DNA of 64,000 nt from Luscinia megarhynchos (Eukaryota > Chordata > Aves > Passeriformes > Turdidae): NCBI GenBank assembly GCA_034336665.1, contig CM067566.1:20132330-20196329 (forward strand), written 5' to 3'. Shown here piece by piece: positions 37,101 through 48,317 of the stretch. The notes under the pieces were generated by a model. It was given only the letters and a program-made list of their open reading frames with translations. It did not search any database and had not been told where the DNA came from. The number at the start of each line of letters is the position of its first letter. Positions within the stretch are counted from its first letter, which is position 1. A program made the translations under genes and the position numbers.

Positions 37101-39818
37101 TCTGTAAGAGGTGATTTTTAGTTTGTTTCCTACAAAATACAACTAGCAAAAAGTGACGAAGTGATTAAGCAAAACAGTGAGATAAAGCTGCAGTTGCCAT
37201 TGAGACTAGCAGATATGAAGTGTAGCCTAGAAAAGAAAATGTTGCATTCTAACATTAAAAAAAAAGACTCAGAAATAAGCAGCAGAAGTAATTAATACCG
37301 CACATCTCTTTTTTTTATTTTAATTCATGTTAGCTGGCATTCCTTTTCCTCTGACAGTGTCTTGTCAAATATTTAAAATCTGTTGTTATGAATATCTTTG
37401 GCTAGTTCAGTCTTTCTGACTGTTCATTCTCTTGTATATGGAGATGAGGAAATGTGTTTCTCCAAGGAAAGTGCCATCACACAAAAATGTTTTTGTTTCA
37501 AATGTTTTAAAATCTAGCAACTTATTTTGAGTTTTATTGATTTTTCCTCAATTTATTAACAATTTCCAGAAAAGTCTTCTAATCTATGCTGTTAAGTATT
37601 GCCTCAAAAACAAATTCAGGATGTGTGTACTTACTAAGAACAAGTAATGCAAGTAGCTAAAAATAGCTTCCTTACATTTTGCAAAGTGGAAAAAAATCCA
37701 TGCTCTCTCACACAGAGAATTCATGAAACATAATAATAATCAAAGACATTGACAAAAAATTCTTTAAGGAAAATTCCAAACTACAGCTGTTCTGTCTTGC
37801 AGTTTGCATCCAGCAACACAAAACAAGTTAAAAACAAACTTCACAAACACTGCATAGCTACCTTTTCAAATAATTTATGACTCATTACTGTTCCATTATT
37901 TTTTCTGTTTGACAAAGTATTCTAAAAGTGTTAGATTTTGCAGAATGTAATAAGGATACTGTAAAAAGATGGGAATGCTGGAAAAAAGACAGAATGAGTT
38001 AGAATCTATGCTAAATAAAAATGACAAAAGGGCTTTTTCTTACTAAGCAAACCTAAACAGTGTAGTTTATTGATACAACTAGATGAAGTACATTCTCCAA
38101 CTTCAGCTATCAATTTACTCTTCCACTTTTTTTTGCTTTACTTGATCAAATTGGAAGATTTTTCAAGCTATATAATAAATATTTAAATTAAATTGTAAAA
38201 AAATATAACAAGAAAAAAAATATTTTATCAGATTTTTGTCCATATGATCTAAAACAGTCTATTCAAAAAGGGAAGAGGAAAAACACAATGGATAATATAT
38301 ATTTTAATTGTATTTTTCTTTCCAGAGTATTGCTATCATTAACATTATAATGGCAAGCTAGTAAATTGCTATTTTCATTTTGAGACAAGAGGCTAATACT
38401 TATTATGGGATACAAGCATTTTAATGGGAAAAGATGATTTGATGTGAATGATAAACAGATCATTTAGTACTGCTAATGCTTCCCATTATGTGCTTCATTA
38501 ATTGAATGTCCTGTGTAGCTTACATTTAAGTATACACAATTACATCAAGCTCATTTATTTAGCTATATGTGCTGGCTCAGTATACAGCTAATATTTTTCT
38601 AGTCTAAAACCCAAATACCATTTACCATACTTTTTGCCTTTCCATTTATATTCAAGTAGAATAGTAACTGTATATGGGATTAGTGCAGAGAAAATGAGCA
38701 TGAGTATGACATTTTATCAAGGAAGTTCAAGAACAGTTCACTTACAGTTTATTTCAAGAACTATTGAAGGTTACTGATGAACACAACATACGAACCATTG
38801 ATCTAACAGACACACAGTCTAACCAGGATGACTATGGGAAATTAATTTGCTAACTATTTTGCAGTCCTTTGGCTATGCAGTATATTTTCCTAAATTATTT
38901 TGAAGAAAACTATTGTAACTTCCTTTTAAAACAGTAATTTAAAGCAGTATTAATCAATTATTCAGAATTTGAGTTTCTTCCATGGACCATTTTTCAGACT
39001 TGATCTTGATCCTTTAGTGTCATGTTCACATTATATATTTCTGATATTAAACATTTTACTTATTTTGCAGCTGTGGAACCTGCTATAGGAACAAAGAAGT
39101 TGAGTTTTTAAGAAACCTGCAGCTACACTTAACTCTGCACTTAGAAGTAGTGGGCATTACAAATATTACAGGTTTATGCACAGAATTCTATAACTAAGAT
39201 TATCCATAATTCAGAAATACGGGCTCTTAGAAGTGCTCAAAGAATGGGAAATTATTTCTACTTTGTGCAAGTGATTTTGATGGAAAGATAACAAGAACTT
39301 CTGATCTTTTCATTTTTTAGGGAAGAGCTATGATGGCAAGTTTCTCTTTATCTTTAGGAGGTTTGGAGGCCCAGTGAACTTCACATGTGTTCTTACATGC
39401 CCAGCTATCACCATTTTGATGCTGATAGAAATCAGAAAGGCATTTTAAATTCTGACAAGGATCTGGTAAACCATGAGGGTTTTTTACTATCTGTTGAGGA
39501 TACTGAATATAATTAGTTAATGATCCTTTTAAATTTATTTAAAGTATTAAACTAGAAACTATTTGGTTGTCAGAAATCTGATAGAGTTTATGAATATGGA
39601 GAACAGATGAATGTGAAAAAAATGGACCCATTTCTTTCCCTGTGTTTGTGAGTAGTAGGAGGAGGGAATAAGAAGGAACCAAACATTTCCATTCTGAACA
39701 TAGTGTTTTGAATGCAGTCACAGGTGGCTTGTCCAAAGAATCCAAGTCTATAAAACAGACTTGGGAACAGAACTATGTCTTGTCTTACTACTTCACTGCA
39801 TGCCTTTCACAGTTCATA

Positions 39819-39840
39819 TATTTGAGATTAATCTCAAATA
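39819..39840. repeat. Perfect 22-bp palindrome with GATTAATC core
   Basis: The left arm TATTTGAGATT is followed immediately by its exact reverse complement. The core AGATTAATCT is two head-to-head GATTA sites, the arrangement bound by dimers of K50 (OTX/PITX-type) homeodomains. Such a function is inferred from the motif only. Confidence 0.9.
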
Positions 39841-40827
39841 AGTTATCCCAAACTAACTATGTAGAACAGTTGATCAAAAATAAATGTTATAGAAATTGTA
39901 TGTCTTTCTGGTATACATTAGTAAGTCTTTAAAATTAATTAATGTAATTCAGTATACAGCAAAAAAACCCCAACAAAATACAAACTCATTTTGACATTTT
40001 ATATCTTTAGGAATGACAAATTCCTTTCAATTTGTTTATCATTTGTCTTTATTAATATTCATTGCTTTTGAAATGTCTGGAAAACACGGGAAAAATATCT
40101 TTATTCAAAATCACTTTTAATTGAGTAAATCTGTGTGTGCTTTGGCAGATGCAGAGAACATGTACTAATGCAGCATTTGTGCAGCATAGCCCTAAGGATC
40201 TTTCAGGTTTTTCAGTTAGCTGTTAGGCTATCAATAAAAGTGTTTTCATTTCAAAGACATGATGCTACAACAAAGACTTAAATAAGTTGCAAGATATGAC
40301 ATAAACAATTAAAAAATCCATTATTTAAGCAAAGAAAGGTTGCTTAACAAAAGAGGTTACTTTTGAAATTAAAATACTAAGTTCAAACAGCATGAGTTAT
40401 TAATGAAATCTAGTTTCACACTACTATTTCCAATATTTACTTATTTTTGAAATTATTTTTACCGCATAGAATGTTGGTTTTTGTATTTTAAACTCAAAGT
40501 GAAAGTAAGTGAATAAAGACCACTTTTCCTTCTTGTCTGAATATGTATTTGTGTGGTGGATTCATTGAAATGTTTTTAGAGCTGACATACTTTACCTTTC
40601 TCCTTTTTTTTCTCAACCTTTTCAACTGCCTGGCTGGCACTGAGCTTCTCTACATTATGCTCTAAGAATGGATCATATAATGGTTTTCTTCACACATTTT
40701 CTTTCACCATTGTTAGTCTGCAGAACTAGTAATTGTACTAATTTTCTTTTTTAATATACTGACCAGGATTTTCTGACAGGCAAGCTCTAATTCATTTAAT
40801 ACTTTGGCTTTTCTTTTAAACCAGTCT

Positions 40828-40862
40828 GTCTTGGTGACTTGGTGACTATCTTGGTGACTATC
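40828..40862. repeat. Short CTTGGTGACT(AT) tandem repeat
   Basis: Three imperfect copies of CTTGGTGACT, two of them extended by AT. A small local duplication. Confidence 0.85.
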
Positions 40863-42295
40863 ACAGAGCTGCAAATTCATCAGCGTCCTTTAAGCATTTT
40901 GTTTAAACTCAGATTTTCAATTTTGGATGGTATTGACCTCTGCTTCTCTTCCCAGAAGAATACACCTTGTAAACATGTCGTTATATGTGAAAATTTCAAA
41001 ATCAAAGCTGAGAAAAAAGGAGACACAGTAACAGAACACCTGTTTTTCAGCTTCATGCATCTTCAATCCCTTCTGCAATTGATTATACCACCTTACCCCA
41101 CTCATTTATTAGATCAGTAATACCCAAATAATATCAGTTAATAATTTAAAATCAATAAGCCAAACACTCAGATAAATTTGTTGGTTGTCAGAGCATAAAG
41201 TAATTTTATGGAGTCTTCTGTTGAAGACTTGATATACGTTGATAGCAGTTTAAAAATAAAGAGATAAAGAAAGTACAATAGTGAAACACTCTTTGCCTGC
41301 CATTTGTTTGCTTGGGAAGTCTAAGCCCCAAAGTCCAATCATGGATCTGTTCAGAATCAATTATTTGAATTACTGTCATTGAGGTGACATGTCATCTTGT
41401 GTTAAGGGAGGGCAAAATATCATCACAGTTAGATCTCATCCTATTTTAAATGCAACTCAAGTGCTGGTTTTGCACTAAACAGCTCAAACCCCTGAAACGG
41501 GACAGGTGGCAGAATATCTTTTTCTTTTCCCAAGAGCATTTGCATGGTGAATTACTGATCTCTTTTCAAATTGAAGCAGAAAATTAGTGAATGTAGGTCC
41601 CTGTGAAGCTTAATGACCTCTGGTGTTTAGTACTTGCTGAATAGGAATTTTAAAGGTTTGTATTTTGAATATTTGCTTAAATAGAACTGTCTTCCAGAAC
41701 ACCTCTTTGTGTACAGCTCCATTGCTTTCTGAAAATAAATGCAATTCCCAGAGCTGGAGAAAATATATTAGCAATTAATAGACTCTCATGTACTACAGAG
41801 ATGGAGCCTAATATAGATAATTACAGCTTATGTGAGGATTGCACCATTAATCAGCCCCTGTCCTTTTCCTCCCCAATTGATAAAGCATTTTATTTCTAGG
41901 GAAAATAAAAATAGAGTTTATTTGCTATAGACAGTGACAATGACAGCTTTTATTATTTTGGTCTGGTTTGTTGGATGTTTGTTTTTTAACACAGTATGTT
42001 TCTTGAGCTACCACAAATTCCACAAACTGTAATAAATTTAGGCTTTCCTGCACATCTCCTGCTCTTCTCAGAAATTTAGGTCAGATAAATACTGATATCT
42101 TCCTATAAATACACCCAGGTTACCTGGCCAAAGTGCAGGTTGCTTGGAAGAATCTGAAACCAGAGCACATCCCCAATACTGCTGTCCATGTGTTCTTTAT
42201 GTCAAGAAATTTGGGTATACATACTGTATGAACAATTGCTCTAAGCATGAAATTATGTCCAAATCTTTCAGGAAACATTGAGGAGGAAATTCACC

Positions 42296-42466
42296 AGCAA
42301 AAAAAATCCCCAAAAAACCCTCACCAACCAACCAAAAAACCCACAAACCCCAAAGCCCCCAAAAAACCAACAAACAGACAAGAAAAACCCAAACCAAAAC
42401 AAAAATTTAAAAACTTCCCAAAAAACAAACAAACAAAAACCCAAACAAAAACCAAAAAAAACCCTG
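42296..42466. repeat. A/C-only low-complexity tract (170 bp)
   Basis: The plus strand is almost entirely A and C (AAAACCC, CCAACCAACC, AAACAAACAAAC). The few G and T bases are clustered. A K/P/N/T/Q-rich 79-codon plus-strand ORF at 42247-42486 is only a translation of this tract. The minus strand is a T/G tract with GGGTTTTT words, resembling the one at 18.9 kb. Confidence 0.92.
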
Positions 42467-45400
42467 TAAAATTTGGAAGTTCTTAGGTATTAATGTCATT
42501 TTTTGCCCAGGAAAGCTTTTCAAAATATATAAAAATGTGCACATATGAGTTAAAATATTTTCTTAATTTTATCATCAGACATAAAAACATAGATATTATT
42601 CTTATTTTTTTATTGATTAGTTCTTTATTGATTTTAGTATCACAAAAATTGCTTTCTGTAATTTATGCATATACCTTTTTCTTAATTTTATTTTTTATTT
42701 TATCTCAACTTTGGAGAATAAGCTGGTGCATACATTTTTCTCCTCTGTTGTTTTGTGCAGTGACTTAGATTGAATATTCTTTGCAAGTTCCATGAATGGG
42801 AATGTGACAAAGAGTTTTATGGAAATTTGGTTTAGTATTTTGAAAATGATGAGGCTTTATTCAAGTCACACAACTTCTATGAAAGTACAAGAAAAGGGAT
42901 CTGAATAGGATTTGTTTCTCTCCATGTAACAAAATCTACAAGATAATACGAGGATATTTCAAAGGTGAAAAAAATCTATCCAAAATTTTCAAAGGTAAGA
43001 CAAAAGGAGAAAAAGCTTTAAAGTTTCATATATGATTGAATTATTACATAGGTATTTTATAGGAACTTCCTTTAAGAGTGTACTTTAATTATTAAAAATT
43101 AGAAATGCTTGGGTTTTAATTACATAAAGTTACACAGAAAATTCAGTCTGCAAAACAAAAGTTGTGCCAACCAGAGGAAATTAAATAACGAAGAAAAAAC
43201 TCCTAAAACTCTATGCCACTGTGTCAATTTGTATACTGCTTTGCTTACTGCAGAAAAATAGAAATCAAAACAACACAGAATACTAATGGCTTTTACTTTC
43301 TTTTTTCTTTTCTTTTATGTAGACAATTTTCAGCATAAGCAGTATTGTCATCCATATAGGTGATTTTCAATGCATCCCAAATTATTTCAAATTAGGTTTA
43401 TATAATTTCCCCTAACAAATGAGACATTAGCAATTCTTTTTTATACTCTTTTTTTGCCAGTCATAAAAATGATAACATGTACATAGATTTTAACCCAGAA
43501 TTAAAATAAATGTCCTATAAATTCCTCAGACAAAATGTAGGAATAACCTGTCTGCAGAATGTGGAAGTTCAACAAAAGATTTAGTTTCACATCAGAATTT
43601 TTTCTAGATTCAACTGATATATGTCCACATCAACTGAAAAGATATATTTACACTCATATAAAAATAGTGTATATATGCCTCTGTATATTTATCATACAGA
43701 TCCAGATACAGAGCTACATGACCATGTACATGTGCAATAGTTTATTTCTTTAACTCATTTCAGTTACAGCAAAATTTAAAGAGAAATAGTTCACTTAACA
43801 AGATTTTTTTCACAAATCTTGCATTTGGTCCTTGAATATTTCATTAAAAGTGGGTAGGCTTTCTCAGCAACCTTTTTAGGTAGCCAAAATTAATTTTAAA
43901 TAATTTGCTTGGTCATCTTCAGTCAAGTGTGTGTATCTAATTACTTCTAATTGTGACGTTTCTGATCTTACTGTTGTTTGGAGGTTTTTGTTTGGTTTTT
44001 TTTCCACCTGGGTTGTTTTTTATTGACACTCAGCTGTAAAATACAGGATGGAGTGGTCATTTATCTAAATATAGTTCCAGAAATGTATTTAACAAATTTT
44101 TACATGCCTACCTTTAGGTACAAGGGAAGAGGAAATAAATAAACTTTTAATAAAATACTTTGGTCTTTATTCAACTCAGTGAAGGGCCTCAATTAGGGGT
44201 ATAGCTAGATTAGTTACAGTCAAGGACTTGGTAGTGATTATCTCCATTGCCTCCATTTTTATCATCTTTGATATCTACAGTCTTTGTCAAGAGATGCTGG
44301 AAGAAATCCTACTGTGCCTGCTCCTCCCTCCTGATAAGAAAGCTGAACACCACAGCTGTGCTTCCTAGCAAAGAAGGATCTCTGTACAGTGAGTGACTCT
44401 GGAGGCATCATCAGGTCCAATAACACCCCACTTGTGGGTGTTTGCAAACAGAAAAGTGAATTCTTAAGGACTTACAGCACTTCAGGGAAAGCTGACTCGG
44501 AGATATTCCTGTGCTTAGGGCACTAAGACATCCCTGGTAAAACTGAGCTTGATCTGTTGGTGTTCTGAGCAGAAAGGATGTGAGTCTCTTCCTAGTCAAA
44601 CAGTAGCAGTAGTACTATGTCAAACACAGGCTCTAATCCTCTGAAATATCACTGAGGAGATGATTCTGGTTTGCATCAGACTTAAATGTCCTTACGGCTT
44701 TAGCTGTCTCAGAGCACAGGCTGAGAAACACTGTATCTGATACCAATGCAAAATGTCACCTAAAAATGGCCACATTCTAAAATGCTTTGATAGTGAGGCC
44801 ACAGTACATGATAAATGGTATGAGATGATAAGGTTCTTCATCAGAGGTCACTGTGGAAGTATTAAGCAACACTGCTTTCCTGTTAAGGTTAAATTTAATG
44901 TAGATATGTTGGGAAAAATACCCGACTGTTCTTTTACTGCTGATGAGATTTTGTCTCAGTGTACACTGAACATGCCAAATAATCATTGGTTGCATTATTT
45001 TATATACTTATTTCTAACGAGTAAGCCTACAGTTAGGATTAATAGAATTTCTTTCATGAAGTTCAGAGCTTAGTATACACACATTAGGGTGCCTAGGCAC
45101 TTATGGAACAGCAATCGCATTCCACAAGTAATGAGAACACCTCTTAATTCAGCTGAAGTCAAAGCCACAAGTGAGTAATAAATGTATTTGTTCTCCAGTT
45201 AAATCGATTCCATGCAATGCTGCAAGTGCTTATTATGCATTCTGTTTATTCCACAAGGAGAAAATAATAGTCCTTTTCCTATTCTGCTAAAATACCACGG
45301 TACAAGGCATCTTATTTGGCTTCATTTTAACTATACCAATTTCACTTCTAATCAGCTTCTGTGTAAAGCTTACAGTGATCTCAAAGCTGCTGCTGGATTA

Positions 45401-48230
45401 TTGATTTCTATTAGGAAAAACGAAAGAAGCATTAGTTTTCATGTCACGAACACTATTTTGCTAGGTAGAACAGCTGTTTTGTTGGGGTTTTTTGTTTTGT
45501 CTCATTTCCAAAAGGGATCAGAATATGCATTTCTTACAAGCATATATATTACTTATTTTGTGATGTGTCTCACTGAGACAAGATTCAGGATCTTACATAA
45601 TTTTTTTTTTGTCAGTGCAGTTCTCAGCTGATGATGTCTAAAGATAGCATATGCTTCTACCAGGAAGGATATTAATAGGCTTTATGACTGCTTGGAGAGT
45701 CTATATTGCAGTTCCCTTAGACACTAGACTTATCCAAAAAATCCCTGCTTTTGTATGCTGTTTCCTCAGAAGCAGATGAGAGAAGTAGAACTGATGATAA
45801 ATTCACTGTGCTGTGCTGTAAAATCCTGATTCACAGAAACCTTATGGGGATATTTGGCAAATGGACCATTGGTTGTGAAGATGCATATGCTGGTTATAAT
45901 GAAAAATGCAACAAAAGCAAGCAGTGTATTAGTACTTATTTCTCTTTTCCTTCACATTCTACAAATCCTTATCAATTAATTAATGACTTGAATAAATGCT
46001 GTGAGAGGAAAGAAAAGAAAATGAAAGTAATGATAAATTTTAATTTTAAAATAAAGAACCTTGATTAGATCTGAATAGACTTAGGGTTATCAAAAATCTT
46101 TAACAGAAACACAGCAAAATATTGCAACAAAACATTAAGAATTGAGTTATAGATACTAAAAAAAATTACATTTTAAGAATCTACTGCAGACCACTCCACC
46201 TAGACATTCTTCCCATCATTATTTCCTATCTAAAACACTTATCTTGAAACATGATAAACAAGTTTCAAATGTTGCAAAATATTTTTGAAATTGAAGTAAT
46301 CAATAGCTTTCAATATTTTTCAGCCTGCTTTTTGCCAAAGAATTCTTTATCACCTACCATGTGTGCTGTACCAGGTGCTTGGCTGGAGTAAGAGTATGTG
46401 ACCAACGATGAAAAAAAAGTTAGTTCTGGAAAAGTCGTCAGACTTAGGAGGAATATTGAACTCTCCCCATAACAAATTGTTCTCCAGACATGTTGAGACT
46501 TCCTTTGCAAGAATTTTATTTTAATTCACTCACTGAGGGAAGTTGTTTCTTTTCAACTTAGGCATCAGATGTTCTGCAATATTCAATATCATTCTCCTAT
46601 TAGTTAAAATTGTTTCAGAAACTACACGTGCCAGTTTACATGGCACAATTAAATGACAGACTCTTTATGCCCCCATATGTAGTAAGGAGAAGTTGTCTTA
46701 GTATTTTAGTGACAGAAAAGTAAAATAAACTGGCATAGTCAGGCAAAGTAAGGGGAAGAAACAATACCTTTGAGAGGATAAATACAGCATCTTATATAGT
46801 GATTAATAGATTAAGCAGACTTAGATACAATTTCTGAAAGAAAGATCTAGAATATAAAGTTATGTTTTACTGTGAATTCAAATATTCCTACAGAACACTG
46901 CAGTGCAGAGATGGAAAAGAGTGAGAAATTAGTTCTTTGCTCTCCCACTTTTCAGAAAATAAAACAAATTATGCATCCACGTTTACAAGATGATGTGGCT
47001 TTTGGCCCTGCTTGAATGAATCCCATTAACATATGAACTTTTATATAACTTTTTCCCGCTAGAATTTATGCTCAGCAATATTCTTAACTTAGTTATTCTT
47101 TACTTTTGTCATCTTACATGAACTCCAAAGTAATTCTTGGGAAATTATTCATTCACTAAACATACTTTTCATTGAATTTCTGTACAAAAAACTATTAATT
47201 AAAGGTAAGTTAGTCACCTAATTATAAGTTTGTCAACCCTTTTGTATGCATTAGCATAGCTACCTTTGTATAGTCATATTTGCAGCTGTTATTAAAGCTG
47301 TGTGATTTAATGGAATCTATTGAAAATCAGCCCAATTTGCAATGGACAAAGACTTGGTCCAGGAGAGGTAATAAAACAAAAGTAATATACAGTTTACATT
47401 GGCGGCTCCTGGACACTTGAGCATTTACTCTCTTCAAACCTCTCTTTTTTCTAGAGTGCAATGTATTGCCATAATTTTATTATTTAATGTGGCTTATTAT
47501 GATAAAAAAAAGTAGCACCAAAATAATTTTGGCAATTCAATTGGACTAGCTTAAGAAGCTGAGAAAGAAAGAAGAAATAAAGAAGAAATAAAGATGAAGA
47601 TCAAATGTTAAAAAGGAGAAAACAAGCAAGAAAGCCCCACAGCAATAAAAAGGGGTTTATACAAGCTTGATATGGGTACCAAAATTTCTATTAGTTTTCT
47701 GCTTATTTTCCCAGCAGATATTCTCAGTGTTTTTCTGTTTGCAATCTGTAAGGGAGGACATTGGTTCAGTCTGCTTTTGGTGCTTCTCTTCTTGCTTTCA
47801 AGATAGATATGCCTCCTTTCTCTAGCAATTTTCATGACTTTCCTTTTTGGTATAATGTCTTTCAATAAAAAGATCACTCAGGATTTCATTTGTATGGATC
47901 ACTATTTTGATAATAAAACCAAAAGAAAACAAACTCAAAGATTCACTGGAAGGTAAAAATAAAGATAGGGAGGAAGAGGAAGCCAGTGATAGAGAAAAAG
48001 GGAGGTGAAGTGAGCGACTTTCATGTGTGAATGTGCCTGCAATTTAATGTCTAATATGTTGGATAACATGAGGAAACTTTTATTACAGATCCTGCTCATG
48101 TTAGTACAAATTAGTTAGATATTGATTGGAATAATAATAGTATTTCCCTGCTGTAAGTTTTCTTGCCATACTTGGATTTTCTTCATTCAGGAGGGAGTAT
48201 AAATTAAGGGACAAATCAGCACTGCACCAT
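42467..48230. other. AT-rich unique sequence; possible conserved block, no gene seen
   Basis: No transposon is recognised. Three plus-strand ORFs of 106, 139 and 105 codons (44753-45073, 45212-45631 and 45751-46068) lie in succession, but none has a known motif and these lengths are within chance. 44.75-45.48 kb and 47.20-47.44 kb look like conserved non-coding DNA (see findings). Small GAAATAAA repeats lie at 47567-47594. Confidence 0.5.
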
Positions 48231-48317
48231 TTATTATTATTATTATTATTATTTATAACAATAATAATAATTGCTGTTGTTGTTGTTTCTACTACTACTA
48301 CTATTACTACTACTACT
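48231..48317. repeat. Compound trinucleotide repeat (TTA)(AAT)(TTG)(TAC)
   Basis: (TTA)n at 48231-48253 is followed, after TATAACA, by (ATA)n at 48261-48270, then (TTG)n at about 48275-48289 and (ACT/TAC)n at about 48290-48317. The first two blocks are complementary and could fold as a hairpin. Confidence 0.93.

Larger units (their letters stand above)
32280..42295. other. AT-rich unique sequence; no gene or transposon recognised
   Basis: Ten kilobases without an identifiable gene or repeat family. ORFs stay below 95 codons. Points of structure: an inverted-repeat-rich possible conserved element at 32.86-33.01 kb, an A/T-only stretch at 34039-34104, a palindrome at 39819-39840, a short CTTGGTGACTA tandem at 40828-40862 and a homeodomain-site-rich stretch at 41.39-41.96 kb. 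Confidence 0.5.

Noticed and set aside
42247..42486. Lysine/proline-rich 79-codon ORF
   Set aside because: Translation of the A/C-only low-complexity tract.
43296..43317. Pyrimidine tract that could precede a splice acceptor
   Set aside because: No AG with an open downstream frame and no donor nearby; simple CTTTT low complexity.
45212..45631. 139-codon plus-strand ORF followed by a 105-codon ORF
   Set aside because: No motif is recognised. With about 6-7% stop codons per triplet, one ORF of this length is expected by chance in six frames of 64 kb. Kept only as part of a possible conserved block.
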